From positions 62,001-126,000 of the forward strand of contig PGXY01000011.1 of assembly GCA_002839375.1 (NCBI GenBank): 64,000 nucleotides of DNA. The letters run 5' to 3'. The translations under genes and the position numbers were made by a program. Shown piece by piece: positions 54,408-63,457 of this stretch; positions within the stretch are counted from its first letter, which is position 1; every line of letters begins with the position of its first letter. Source of the DNA: Spirochaetae bacterium HGW-Spirochaetae-1. Lineage in GTDB: Bacteria > Spirochaetota > UBA4802 > UBA5550. The notes beneath the pieces are model-generated. The model did not search any database. It worked only from the letters and a program-made list of their open reading frames with translations, and was not told where the DNA came from.

Positions 54408-55706
54408 TCATTCCTTTCCGAACCGTACATCGATAGAACCGCCGTGCTTGTCGTCGAATCCCTCGACCTTCGACATGACACCCACGGGGCTCCGGGCCTT
54501 TTTCAGCGCTTCGCGTGTCAGGTGCTGAAACGTTGTGCGGCGCATGAAGGTCTCCACGGAGGTTCCCGATGAGAACCGCGCGGCCCCGCCCGTGGGCAGG
54601 ATGTGGTTTGTCCCCGAATAGTAGTCGCCGACGGCTACGGGTGCATGGTCTCCCAGGAAGAGGGAGCCCACGTTTCTCAGCCGGTGCAGGTATTCCAGGG
54701 GATTTTCCACCATGAATTCCATGTGCTCCGGTCCATAGCTGTTGGAAAACTGAATAGCCTCGTCAAGGGAGTCCACGAGAAGGATAGAGGCGTTCCTGAG
54801 CGAAGTCTTCTTTATCTCATGCCTTCCGCATCCCGATTCGATATCTTTTTTTATTTCCTCATTTACCGCTTCCGCCAGGGATTTCGACGTGGTGACCAGA
54901 ACCGCCAGGGCCCGTTCCTCGTGCTCGGCCTGGGACAAAAGGTCAAAGGCAACCCAGCGCGGATTGGCCCGGTCGTCGGCGATAATAAGGACCTCCGAGG
55001 GGCCCGCCATGGAGTCGATCTGGATCACGCCCAGGCTGAAGAGATAGGTCTTGGCCGCCGTGACGTAGATGTTTCCCGGGCCCACGATTATTTCCGCTTT
55101 CGGAACGGTTTCAGTGCCGAAACCGGCGGCGGCGATTCCCTGGGCGCCGCCCGATTTGATCACCCGATCTACACCCAGGATCCGGCATATGGCGAGAATC
55201 GTGTCGGGAACGCGTCCCGTTTTGTCGGGGGGAGTGATGACGGAGATGTTTTTCGTTCCGGCGATCTGGGCGGGAATGACGCCCATGAGGACCGATGACG
55301 GATATGAGGCCTTGCCTCCCGGTACATACATGGCGGCGCTTTCAATGGGCTGGTACATGATGCCCAGAGTAGAACCGCCCCGGTTATATATGATGGCGTC
55401 GCGTTTCTGGTGGAGATGAAATTCTTCGATATTATTTTTAGCTTCCGTGAAGGCCTCGAGAATGTGTTTCGGTGTGTTTTTATATCCCGTCCCGATTTCC
55501 TCTTCCGTGGCCACGACGCGGTCAAGCTTCACCCCGTCGAATTTTTCCGTGTATTTTTTTACGGCTTCATCACCGCTGCTCCGCACGTCATTGACAATGG
55601 GGACCACGGTTTCCATCATGATGGAACTGAAATCATCGCCGAAACGGTTGAATAGACGGTCCAGCTCCTGTTTGGTCAGGTCATTGAGTTTCTTAATCGG
55701 TATCAT
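54408..55706 (-). CDS. hisD: Histidinol dehydrogenase
   Basis: A 432-residue protein with HisD family blocks: YVPGGKASYPSSVLM, GGAQGIAAAGFGTETVPK, IVGPGNIYVTAAK, IDSMAGPSEVLIIAD, the zinc ligands in LLSQAEHE, the catalytic GPEHME, and PVAVGDYYSGTNH. It would oxidise histidinol to histidine in two NAD-dependent steps. The C-terminal zinc-ligand region reads EGFDDKHGGS where EGL..HA is usual, so the ligand histidine is shifted by one residue. No other his genes are near, and a TetR regulator follows in the operon. A HisD-like enzyme of other function is possible but less likely. Confidence 0.85.
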   Translation of the reverse strand: MIPIKKLNDLTKQELDRLFNRFGDDFSSIMMETVVPIVNDVRSSGDEAVKKYTEKFDGVKLDRVVATEEEIGTGYKNTPKHILEAFTEAKNNIEEFHLHQKRDAIIYNRGGSTLGIMYQPIESAAMYVPGGKASYPSSVLMGVIPAQIAGTKNISVITPPDKTGRVPDTILAICRILGVDRVIKSGGAQGIAAAGFGTETVPKAEIIVGPGNIYVTAAKTYLFSLGVIQIDSMAGPSEVLIIADDRANPRWVAFDLLSQAEHEERALAVLVTTSKSLAEAVNEEIKKDIESGCGRHEIKKTSLRNASILLVDSLDEAIQFSNSYGPEHMEFMVENPLEYLHRLRNVGSLFLGDHAPVAVGDYYSGTNHILPTGGAARFSSGTSVETFMRRTTFQHLTREALKKARSPVGVMSKVEGFDDKHGGSIDVRFGKE

Positions 55707-55986
55707 GTCGCACCTGTGTATTATTTTAAGGGTGTAAATGAAAAATCTACAGGAAAGCCCGTTTTCGTCAATAAGTTTATGGTTTTACCGCTGCCGGGAG
55801 AATCCCTGTTTATGGTACAGAAGGAAGATACCCGGTTTACCGGATCATCTTCCGGTGTGGAAATTCCCGGCGATAATGTTCAATTTATTCGAAAACTCCC
55901 CGGGTTTTCTGCTTGATTTTCATGAGGTATTTCTGTCTATCTTTATATGGCGACCGGTTTCACAATAAATAATATTGCCATAAAAC

Positions 55987-56604
55987 ATGCAACCGATGAT
56001 TAAAAATAATATGAAATTTATTTATGTACTGCTCATTCTAATAATCATCACTCCTGCGCTTGATGCCGCGGATCAACCGGAAAAGCCCATTACAAGGGAT
56101 TATCACAGCATAAAGAAGGAACAGGCCAAAGATTACCGGTCCGGGGTGGATGAATCGGAAAAAGACAGGGTGAAGGAATGGTTCACCGAGGATATCGATT
56201 ATTATGAAAGGCTTATCAAGCTGAAAAGCGATTACCGTGACTGGGCCATGGATAAAATCAATGAAAACCAGGAAGTGAAATTTTCCGCATATACCGACGG
56301 TAAAAATTTTACCGCTAAAGAGAAAGAGATATTATATGATTATCACCTGAGGTTGTTCTCCAGGGGTAACGCTGAAAAGGTGGTAAAGAGGCCCGGGAAA
56401 AAACGTTCACGCGCCATTGTGCCCGTGGTTAAGGAGAAGGAACAGGGTATGCCTTTGGATTTTCCCGTGCCGAATTCCAGAAATAATGAGAATAAAAAAA
56501 CATTTCATGGTATTATGCTGCCAACGGCAATAGGTGCCGCACTGGCAATTATGTTCGGTATTGCCGTGATCGCGATGAAGAAACGAAAGGCCGGAAACAA
56601 TTGA
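55987..56604 (+). CDS. Hypothetical exported protein with C-terminal membrane anchor
   Basis: A protein of about 205 residues not recognised. A hydrophobic signal (YVLLILIIITPALDA, about 13-27) is followed by a charged helical region. A proline- and basic-rich linker then leads to a single C-terminal transmembrane helix (GIMLPTAIGAALAIMFGIAV) and a KKRK stop-transfer tail. The start is uncertain: ATGs at 55987, 55999 and 56011 are possible and none has a strong ribosome site. It lies 22 bases before the PfkB kinase gene and may be co-transcribed. Confidence 0.65.
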   Translation: MQPMIKNNMKFIYVLLILIIITPALDAADQPEKPITRDYHSIKKEQAKDYRSGVDESEKDRVKEWFTEDIDYYERLIKLKSDYRDWAMDKINENQEVKFSAYTDGKNFTAKEKEILYDYHLRLFSRGNAEKVVKRPGKKRSRAIVPVVKEKEQGMPLDFPVPNSRNNENKKTFHGIMLPTAIGAALAIMFGIAVIAMKKRKAGNN

Positions 56605-56626
56605 AAACAAGCCGGGGAAGGATCAG

Positions 56627-57511
56627 GTGAAAGACAGGTATTGTATTGCAGGAATAGGCGAGGTTCTCTGGGATGTTTTCCCCGAAGGCGAGCAACTCGG
56701 CGGCGCTCCCGCCAATGTGGCATGCCAGTGTGCGCGCCTGGGAGCGCAGGCATATCTGATAAGCTGCGTTGGCAATGATGGCAGGGGTGAGCGGGCAAGG
56801 AACTATCTGCGAGGGCACGGTGTTGACCTTTCCTGCCTGGCGGTCAGTCTTGAATTTGAGACGGGGGTCGTCAATATTGTCCTTGATGCCCAGGGCAAGC
56901 CGGCCTACGAGATAAGGGAAGGAGTCGCCTGGGACCACATACCCTGGTCAGAAGACCTGAAGCCGGTTCTCGCGAGGCTCGACGCCATCTGTTTCGGAAC
57001 CCTGGCCCAGCGCAGTGAGCTGTCGCGGTCCTGCATTGAATCATGTCTGTCGGAAGTCCCTGAAAAATGCCTGCGGGTCTTCGATGTGAATCTGCGGATG
57101 CAGTTTTATTCCCGGGAGATACTCCGGCGCTCGCTGGAAGCTGCCAATGCCCTGAAACTCAACGACGAAGAACTGCCTGTGCTTGCGGCGATGTTCGGTC
57201 TTTCCGGAACGGACCGGGAACAACTGGGACAATTGATGGATATCTTTGATCTGCGCATTGCGGCATTGACCTGCGGGGCGAAGGGCGCATGGATGATGAC
57301 CCGCGAGGAAGCCCATTTCTCCGTGAGTCCCGAAATCGTTGTTGTCGATACCGTGGGCGCCGGGGATGCATTCACCGCCGCAATGATCTCGGGGTTCCTG
57401 ACGGGAAAGCCCCTCAGTGAGATAAACAGGGATGCGAACGCCCTGGCCGCGTATATATGCACCGTGAAGGGCGCCCTGCCGTCTTTGCCCGGTTCCGGTG
57501 AAGCCCTGTAA
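56627..57511 (+). CDS. PfkB-family carbohydrate kinase, fructokinase-like
   Basis: A 294-residue kinase with GIGEVLWDVFPEG and LGGAPANVA at the N terminus, as in fructokinases, FDVNLR in the middle, and the catalytic DTVGAGDAFTAAM with the base aspartate. The start is the GTG at 56627 after GGAAGGA. It is followed 19 bases later by a sugar transporter gene, so the pair probably takes up and phosphorylates fructose or a similar sugar. Confidence 0.9.
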   Translation: MKDRYCIAGIGEVLWDVFPEGEQLGGAPANVACQCARLGAQAYLISCVGNDGRGERARNYLRGHGVDLSCLAVSLEFETGVVNIVLDAQGKPAYEIREGVAWDHIPWSEDLKPVLARLDAICFGTLAQRSELSRSCIESCLSEVPEKCLRVFDVNLRMQFYSREILRRSLEAANALKLNDEELPVLAAMFGLSGTDREQLGQLMDIFDLRIAALTCGAKGAWMMTREEAHFSVSPEIVVVDTVGAGDAFTAAMISGFLTGKPLSEINRDANALAAYICTVKGALPSLPGSGEAL

Positions 57512-57530
57512 TGTTTGTATGGAGAAAATA

Positions 57531-58874
57531 ATGAACCACAAACGTCTGTTTTCCTGGTCGGTCATCGCGGCCCTTGCCGGGTTTCTTTTCGGATTTGACA
57601 CGATTGTCATCTCCGGCGCTGAGCAGAAGATACAACAGGTCTGGAACATGACGGGTTTCATGCACGGCCTGGCCATGAGCAGCGCCCTCTGGGGAACGGT
57701 AATCGGTTCGCTTACGGGCGGATGGCCCGCGGAACGGTGGGGCAGAAAGAAGACCCTGTTTATGATCGGAGCCCTGTATTTTGTCTCGGCCATCACCTCG
57801 GGAATCGCGCCGGATAAGTTTTTCTTCATGGCTTCACGATTTATCGGCGGTCTCGGGGTCGGCATGGCCACGGTCGCCGCTCCAATGTACATTTCTGAAA
57901 TTTCTCCGGCACGGCTGCGGGGGCGTCTAGCCGGCATGTTTCAGTTTAATATCGTTTTCGGTATTCTTGTGGCGTTCCTGTCGAACTACCTCCTGGCCAG
58001 GTATGTGAATGAACAGATTGCCTGGCGCTGGATGCTGGGAGTCGAGGCCTTTCCAGCGCTGATATATACGATCTTTTGTCTCACCATTCCTGAAAGTCCG
58101 CGCTGGCTGATTGTGCATGGCGGTAAGTATGATGAAGGGCTTCGTGTGTTTCGCCTGATCAATCCGGATATGTCTGAGAGCGAAATAAAGGAACTGGCCG
58201 ACAGTGTCAGGGTTTCTGCCGGTCACCGTGAAACGGCGGCAAAATTCTGGACCACGAGTCTCCGGATTCCCATTCTGCTCGCGTTTTTCGTCGCCTTCTT
58301 CAATCAGCTCTCGGGGATCAACGCAATACTCTACTTTGCCCCGCGAATTTTTGAATGGACCGGTCTGGGGGCTCGTGCGGCATTGCTGCAGTCCGTGGGA
58401 ATCGGTATTATGAATTTGATTTTTACCTTTGTCGGATTGTGGATGATCGACAGGCTGGGCAGGCGCACGCTGCTGTACATCGGTTCTATCGGCTATATTC
58501 TTTCCCTGGGGACCTGCGCCTGGGCCTTTCACGCGGGGAATTATTCCATTGTCCCCATCTGCATTTTCGCCTTTATCGCGGCACATGCCATCGGGCAGGG
58601 AACCGTTATCTGGGTTCTCATCAGTGAGATATTCCCGAACCGGAACCGGGCGAACGGGCAGGCCCTGGGAAGTTTCACACACTGGTTTTTTGCCGCCTTC
58701 CTGACGCTGTTTTTTCCCCGCATGGCCGAATCCCTGGCGCCATCGACCATCTTCGCTTTTTTCTGTTTCATGATGGTCCTGCAGCTCATCTGGGTGAAGA
58801 CCATGGTCCCTGAAACAAAGAATGTTTCGCTGGAAGAGATGCAGGAAAAACTGGGGATCGGGGCAGATAAGTAA
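57531..58874 (+). CDS. MFS sugar:proton symporter (sugar porter family)
   Basis: A 447-residue transporter with 12 predicted helices. It has sugar-porter marks: GFLFGFDTIVISGAEQ in helix 1, WPAERWGRKKTLF between helices 2 and 3, PESPRWL in the central loop, FFNQLSGINAILYFAP in helix 7, and VPETKNVSLEEM at the C terminus. The ATG at 57531 follows GGAG at seven bases; an upstream in-frame ATG at 57498 overlaps the kinase gene and lacks a site. It is coupled in an operon with the fructokinase-like gene. Confidence 0.93.
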   Translation: MNHKRLFSWSVIAALAGFLFGFDTIVISGAEQKIQQVWNMTGFMHGLAMSSALWGTVIGSLTGGWPAERWGRKKTLFMIGALYFVSAITSGIAPDKFFFMASRFIGGLGVGMATVAAPMYISEISPARLRGRLAGMFQFNIVFGILVAFLSNYLLARYVNEQIAWRWMLGVEAFPALIYTIFCLTIPESPRWLIVHGGKYDEGLRVFRLINPDMSESEIKELADSVRVSAGHRETAAKFWTTSLRIPILLAFFVAFFNQLSGINAILYFAPRIFEWTGLGARAALLQSVGIGIMNLIFTFVGLWMIDRLGRRTLLYIGSIGYILSLGTCAWAFHAGNYSIVPICIFAFIAAHAIGQGTVIWVLISEIFPNRNRANGQALGSFTHWFFAAFLTLFFPRMAESLAPSTIFAFFCFMMVLQLIWVKTMVPETKNVSLEEMQEKLGIGADK

Positions 58875-58902
58875 TTATTCCCGTCGCCTGAATATCATCG
58901 CC

Positions 58903-59769
58903 ATGAAAAGATTTAAAAGAATATATATAGAAATAACCAATGTCTGCAATCTGAGCTGCAGCTTTTGTCCCGGTTCAGGAAGAAGACCGGAATTCATGGA
59001 TGAAAAAACGTTTACCCTGATCCTCGATCAGGTAAAAGAGTTCTCGGACTACATCTATTTTCATGTGAAGGGTGAACCGCTTATGCACCCCCTTCTCGGC
59101 CGGTTTCTCGACATCAGCCATGAAAAAGGCTTCAGGGTCAGCCTGGCAACGAACGGCATACTTGCCGGGAAAATGAAAGACCTGCTGCTTGATAAACCGG
59201 CCCTCCGGCAGATAAGTTTTTCTCTTCACAGCCTGGAAGGGCAGTCGGACCTTTCTGAACAGGAAAAATATCTCGATGATATATTTTCCTTTGCCCTGGA
59301 TGCCGTAAAAAAAACAAAAATGTTCATAGAATTCAAGCTGTGGAACCTGGACGGCGGAACGGAACACGACTTAAATGCGATGATAATTGACCGCATGGAG
59401 AAGAGACTTGCCGTTTCCGTGAAGGAACAGGAGAAAGAAGCTAAGGGGAAGGGGATACGGTTGTTGAATAAAATTTATTTAAGCAGGGCGGAAAAATTTT
59501 TCTGGCCCGATATGAAATCCCCGGATAACCATCCTCGTGGTTTTTGTTATGGATTGAAAAGACAGGCCGCCCTGCTCGTAGACGGTACCGTGGTCCCCTG
59601 CTGTCTTGACGGGCAGGGGATCATGAACCTGGGGAATATCCATGAAACGCCCTTCGCCGAGATTATTTACGGTGAACGGGCATCAAGTATCGTCCGTGGT
59701 TTCTCTGAAAGGATGGCTGTCGAGGAATTATGCAGAAAATGCACCTACCGGGACAGGTTTGATATTTGA
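58903..59769 (+). CDS. Radical SAM protein with SPASM-like C terminus
   Basis: A 288-residue enzyme with the iron-sulfur CxxxCxxC motif as C15, C19, C22 in VCNLSCSFC. The radical SAM barrel follows, and then a shorter cysteine-bearing tail: GFCYGL, VVPCCLDGQG and CRKCTYRD near the end. SPASM-type tails hold extra iron-sulfur clusters in peptide- or protein-modifying enzymes. The ATG at 58903 is 28 bases after the transporter stop; its ribosome site is weak. No precursor peptide gene is seen beside it, so the substrate is unknown. Confidence 0.85.
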   Translation: MKRFKRIYIEITNVCNLSCSFCPGSGRRPEFMDEKTFTLILDQVKEFSDYIYFHVKGEPLMHPLLGRFLDISHEKGFRVSLATNGILAGKMKDLLLDKPALRQISFSLHSLEGQSDLSEQEKYLDDIFSFALDAVKKTKMFIEFKLWNLDGGTEHDLNAMIIDRMEKRLAVSVKEQEKEAKGKGIRLLNKIYLSRAEKFFWPDMKSPDNHPRGFCYGLKRQAALLVDGTVVPCCLDGQGIMNLGNIHETPFAEIIYGERASSIVRGFSERMAVEELCRKCTYRDRFDI

Positions 59770-59777
59770 TCGCCGGG

Positions 59778-59829
59778 ACCCCGGTTTTTCGCGGCGGGAA
59801 GTGATATCAAACGTCCCGCCGGCCGGGGT
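59778..59829. terminator. Nested inverted repeats after the radical SAM gene
   Basis: ACCCCGG (59778-59784) pairs with CCGGGGT (59823-59829), enclosing GGCGGGA (59793-59799) paired with TCCCGCC (59814-59820). The structure lies between the radical SAM stop and the tRNA on the other strand. A T-run occurs only inside it, so termination is uncertain. Confidence 0.35.
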
Positions 59830-59873
59830 TTGCAAGAGGAATAAGGTGTATCTGAGAGCGGTACTACAGTATG

Positions 59874-59946
59874 TGCGTCTGACACGAGTTGAACGTGCGA
59901 CACATGGCTTCGGAGGCCATTGCTCTATCCACTGAGCTACAGACGC
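59874..59946 (-). tRNA. tRNA-Arg (anticodon CCG)
   Basis: A 73-base cloverleaf on the minus strand. The acceptor GCGTCTG pairs with CAGACGC, the D-loop region is TAGCTCAGTGGATAGAGCA, and the anticodon stem ATGGC/GCCAT holds loop CTCCGAA with CCG at positions 34-36. The T-arm contains GTTCAACTC. The discriminator base is A and CCA is not encoded. It reads the arginine codon CGG. Confidence 0.95.
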
Positions 59947-60056
59947 GTAATTTACGGCACCATGGCCTTAAAAAAAGTCTTGCCTGACCGGTGTTTTCTG
60001 TCAATAATAAAAAATACCTGTAGAAGATATTCAAAAGGACTGGAGAAGTATCCCCG

Positions 60057-61277
60057 ATGAAAAAGAGAGCAGCAAAAATGATTATGGCCATTCTCCTGGC
60101 GGGGAGTTCGCTTTTTGCCGGTGAAGAAGCCGCTCCGCAAAAGCTGCGGTTTAAGTACACGCCGGGCGAAAAGTACCGGATAGTGACTGAAGTAGAAGAG
60201 GATGTGCTGATCAATGGCGTCCTTACGCATCAGTCCATGATACTGAACAAGGTTGCCGTGGATACCGCCGAGGTCAAAGACGGTTCCGGCCGCCTTGATT
60301 GCGATTTCCAGATGTCCGAATCGTTCCAGGGCATGTTCAACACCTTTTATCTTAAAGAAAGCTACCGGTCACAGTTCTGGCGTGATGAACTGGGCGTTTT
60401 TACCATCGACGCGTCATTCTTCATGCCCGTCGTGCGCAATGTTCCCCGGTTCCCCGAAGGGACGGTTAAACCGGGCGATACCTGGACGGGCGATGCCGAG
60501 GAGGCCCATGATTTTCGCAGGAGCTACGGTATCGCCAATGCTTTCAGATTCCCCGTGAAGGTGCATTACACCTATCTCAGGGATGAGATCAAAGAGGGCG
60601 TGAAGACCGCCGTGCTGAAGGTTGAATTCACCGTTTTTCACCAGGTGAAGTACGAGGGCGTTCCGGCAAGACCCGTACCGGTGAAAATTACCGGCACATC
60701 GTCACAGCTCTACTGGTGGGACAGGGCTGCCGGACAGTTCCATTCTTATCACGAGGATTTCGATTTTATTTTCTTTCTCTCCAATGCCTCATCGGTCGAA
60801 TACAGGGGAACGGCCGAGGGACGGCTTCTGAAATCACCGAAGCTTGACCGGGACCGTCTTGTCGATGAACTGAATAAAAAAATAAAAGAGGACAACATTG
60901 CCGATGCATCGGTCAGAAAGGATAAAAACGGCGTCACCATTATACTTGAGGACGTCCGGTTTCCGCCCAATTCCGATGAACTGACCAAGGCTGAAAAGGA
61001 CAAGCTCACGCGTATAGCTGATATTTTAAAACAATTCCCGGAACGTGATTTTCTCCTAACGGGGCACACGGCGCGGGTCGGCGAGGAAAAGACTTCGCAG
61101 GTCCTGTCGGAACAGCGAGCCATGGCAGTCGCCGGTTACCTCGTTTCAAAAGGCGCCTGCGACAAGACCCGTATCGTTACACAGGGAAAGGGGTCCCGTG
61201 AACCGGCAGCGGACAATTCCACGGAAGAGGGGCGCAGGCGCAACCGCCGCGTGGAGATTACAATACTTGAAAACTAG
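60057..61277 (+). CDS. OmpA-family outer-membrane protein
   Basis: A 406-residue exported protein with a signal peptide ending near LFAG (residue 22). A large beta-rich N-terminal domain (about residues 30-280; GTVKPGDTWTG and YTYLRDEIKEGVKTAVL) has no named family. The C-terminal OmpA-like peptidoglycan-binding domain has LTGHTARVGEEKTSQ, LSEQRAMAVAGYLVSKG and a closing RRRNRRVEITI. It probably links the outer membrane to the cell wall. The gene precedes a YhhN-family gene by 24 bases. Confidence 0.9.
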   Translation: MKKRAAKMIMAILLAGSSLFAGEEAAPQKLRFKYTPGEKYRIVTEVEEDVLINGVLTHQSMILNKVAVDTAEVKDGSGRLDCDFQMSESFQGMFNTFYLKESYRSQFWRDELGVFTIDASFFMPVVRNVPRFPEGTVKPGDTWTGDAEEAHDFRRSYGIANAFRFPVKVHYTYLRDEIKEGVKTAVLKVEFTVFHQVKYEGVPARPVPVKITGTSSQLYWWDRAAGQFHSYHEDFDFIFFLSNASSVEYRGTAEGRLLKSPKLDRDRLVDELNKKIKEDNIADASVRKDKNGVTIILEDVRFPPNSDELTKAEKDKLTRIADILKQFPERDFLLTGHTARVGEEKTSQVLSEQRAMAVAGYLVSKGACDKTRIVTQGKGSREPAADNSTEEGRRRNRRVEITILEN

Positions 61278-61301
61278 CAATTGTGCAAAGGAGGCTTCAT
61301 T

Positions 61302-61991
61302 ATGTTCTGGTTGGCACTTATTCCCGGCATCGTCGCAATACTGTTCTTTCTCGTTGTAAGGGTCAAAAGAGGGGGGCTTCCCGGTACCCTGGCAAAATCC
61401 ATACCGTCATTTTTTTTCATCGTCACGGCCTGCGCGGCCCTGGCTGCCAACCCTGACCAGTACCGGTATGGCCTGCTCATTATTCCCGGCCTGGTGTGCG
61501 GGCTCCTGGGCGATATCTGGCTCGATCTTAAGTATGCCTATCCCGGCGATGCCGATATCTATCTCTATGCGGGATTCTATTCATTTTTTGTCGGGCATAT
61601 CTTTTTTATCACGGCGATATTCTCGCACTACGACTGGAACGTGCTCACTCTTGTGATCTCTTTCGTTCTTGCCCTGGCCGGTGCAGTGATCAATATCGCC
61701 CTGGAAAGGCCGCTCAAACTGAATATGGGCGCATTCAAAATCACGTGCTTTATATATGGACTTTCCCTTATGATGACCGCATCATCATCCATTGTGGCGG
61801 CATACGTAACCGGGGAAACAGTCTGGTATGTCATGTCCGCAGGAAGTATTTTCTTTCTTCTTTCCGACCTGGTTCTTTCCGGGACTTACTTCGGTGAGGG
61901 GAAAAACACTCCGGCCTATGTTGTGGTGAATCACGGCCTGTATTATATTGCGCAGTTTCTCATCGCGTCGTCGATTCTTTTTATGAAATGA
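61302..61991 (+). CDS. YhhN-family membrane protein (lysoplasmalogenase-like)
   Basis: A 229-residue membrane protein with about eight hydrophobic segments and the family motif GLLGDIWLDLKY, plus LLSDLVLSG near the C terminus. AAAGGAGG at 61287-61294 fixes the ATG at 61302. The animal homolog TMEM86 hydrolyses the vinyl ether of lysoplasmalogens, and some bacterial members may act similarly. The activity is only a family inference. Confidence 0.88.
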   Translation: MFWLALIPGIVAILFFLVVRVKRGGLPGTLAKSIPSFFFIVTACAALAANPDQYRYGLLIIPGLVCGLLGDIWLDLKYAYPGDADIYLYAGFYSFFVGHIFFITAIFSHYDWNVLTLVISFVLALAGAVINIALERPLKLNMGAFKITCFIYGLSLMMTASSSIVAAYVTGETVWYVMSAGSIFFLLSDLVLSGTYFGEGKNTPAYVVVNHGLYYIAQFLIASSILFMK

Positions 61992-62034
61992 TTTATTATC
62001 TTTCCCCGGCAATAATGAGATCAGGGTTTTACCC

Positions 62035-63438
62035 TCACGCAATGAGCCCCAGCTGCCTCTTCTTTCGGTAGTGGTCTTTCACTCCCTTGATAAATGTAAC
62101 ACAGCGATTGATCTCCGTGAATTCCGGCAGACCGGCATTTTCAGCCACGGTGCGGTATTTGTCCATGTATTCCTGGCCGCCCGGTGCGATGAGCCACAGG
62201 GCCACGGGTTTTTCATACCGGTCTTTGAGCTTTGCCAGGTCAGCCATGTGATCGGGCGCTGTGAATGTGGAGGCCAGGCCCTCAACGATGACGGAATCAA
62301 CCGCGGGGTCCTTCATGACAGCCTCCAGGGCTGTTGTATATACTTTTGCCAGGCCGTTTTTTTCCACGGCGGGCCACAGGTCCACGGGGTGCGTGGGGTC
62401 CATCCATTCCGGGAAGACGTTTTTAATCTCCTGCAGGGTCTCCGGTGAGAGTTCCGCCAGGGGAAGACCCTGGTCGTGGAGGAGGTCCGTGGTGATGATG
62501 CCGGCGCCGCCCGAGAAGGTGATGACTGCCGTACCACCCCGGTGGTTGCCCATAACGGTTTTGGAAAAGCCGCGGATGACGTCCATGAGCTCATGGGTGT
62601 CGTAGACCTGGACTATTCCCGCCTGTTTGAAGGCACCGGTGTAGACGGCTGATTCGCCCGAAAGGCTGGCCGTGTGACTCATGGCTGCTTTTGCGCCCAT
62701 GGGGCTCCTGCCTGCCTTGAGTATAACAATGGGTTTATGCGTGGAACGGGCCAGCTCAAGGAACTTTCTGCCGTCGCTGATGGATTCGGAGTAGAGGCCG
62801 ATAACGTCCGTGTTGTCGTCATTTATATAGTATTCCAGCAGTTCCGTTTCGTTAACGTCGCACTTGTTGCCGATGGAGGCCACCTTGCTGAGGCCCATAC
62901 CGCCGCGTTCCAGCATCATCATGAGAAAACCGGCCGAGAGCATGCCGCTCTGGACAATGAGGGAAACATTGCCGGGCTGCATCAGGGTTTTCCAGTTATC
63001 CTGGTACATGAAGGAGAAAACGTTGCGGGAATGACCGTCGAGGAGACCCATGCAGTTGGGGCCCCAGAGACGGATGCCGTTTTCCCGGGCCAGCTTCATC
63101 GATTCATCCTGGAGGCGGCGTCCCTCATTACCCGTCTCGGAAAAACCGGCCGATTCGATGATGATGGCCTTCACTTTTTTGGCAGCGCAGGCTTTAATAG
63201 TTTCGGGCAGGAACTTCGCCGGGATGAAGTATATGACCAGGTCAAAATCTTCCGGTATGGAAGCGATGTCGGGATAGCAGGGAATGCCCAGTATTTCGGT
63301 ATACTTGGGGTTTACGGGATAGACCCTGCCCGTGTATCCTCCCAGGGCGTTTCTCAGTATGTGGAATCCGCCGCGCTGGGGATTGTCCGTGGCGCCCAGG
63401 ACGGCCACGCCTTTGGGATGAAAAAAATGATCGATCAT
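62035..63438 (-). CDS. Acyl-CoA synthetase (ADP-forming)/CoA-binding protein, alpha-subunit type
   Basis: A 467-residue protein with an N-terminal CoA-binding Rossmann domain (GVAVLGATDNPQRGGFH, VNPKY, SAGFSETG, LWGPNCMGLL). Succinyl-CoA-ligase-like domains follow, including the phosphohistidine motif SHTASLSG near residue 256. It corresponds to the alpha part of ADP-forming acetate- or acyl-CoA ligases; the ATP-grasp beta part is not in the window. It follows a TetR gene by 19 bases, so expression is probably under that regulator. Confidence 0.88.
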   Translation of the reverse strand: MIDHFFHPKGVAVLGATDNPQRGGFHILRNALGGYTGRVYPVNPKYTEILGIPCYPDIASIPEDFDLVIYFIPAKFLPETIKACAAKKVKAIIIESAGFSETGNEGRRLQDESMKLARENGIRLWGPNCMGLLDGHSRNVFSFMYQDNWKTLMQPGNVSLIVQSGMLSAGFLMMMLERGGMGLSKVASIGNKCDVNETELLEYYINDDNTDVIGLYSESISDGRKFLELARSTHKPIVILKAGRSPMGAKAAMSHTASLSGESAVYTGAFKQAGIVQVYDTHELMDVIRGFSKTVMGNHRGGTAVITFSGGAGIITTDLLHDQGLPLAELSPETLQEIKNVFPEWMDPTHPVDLWPAVEKNGLAKVYTTALEAVMKDPAVDSVIVEGLASTFTAPDHMADLAKLKDRYEKPVALWLIAPGGQEYMDKYRTVAENAGLPEFTEINRCVTFIKGVKDHYRKKRQLGLIA

Positions 63439-63457
63439 GACAGTACTATCCTCCTCG

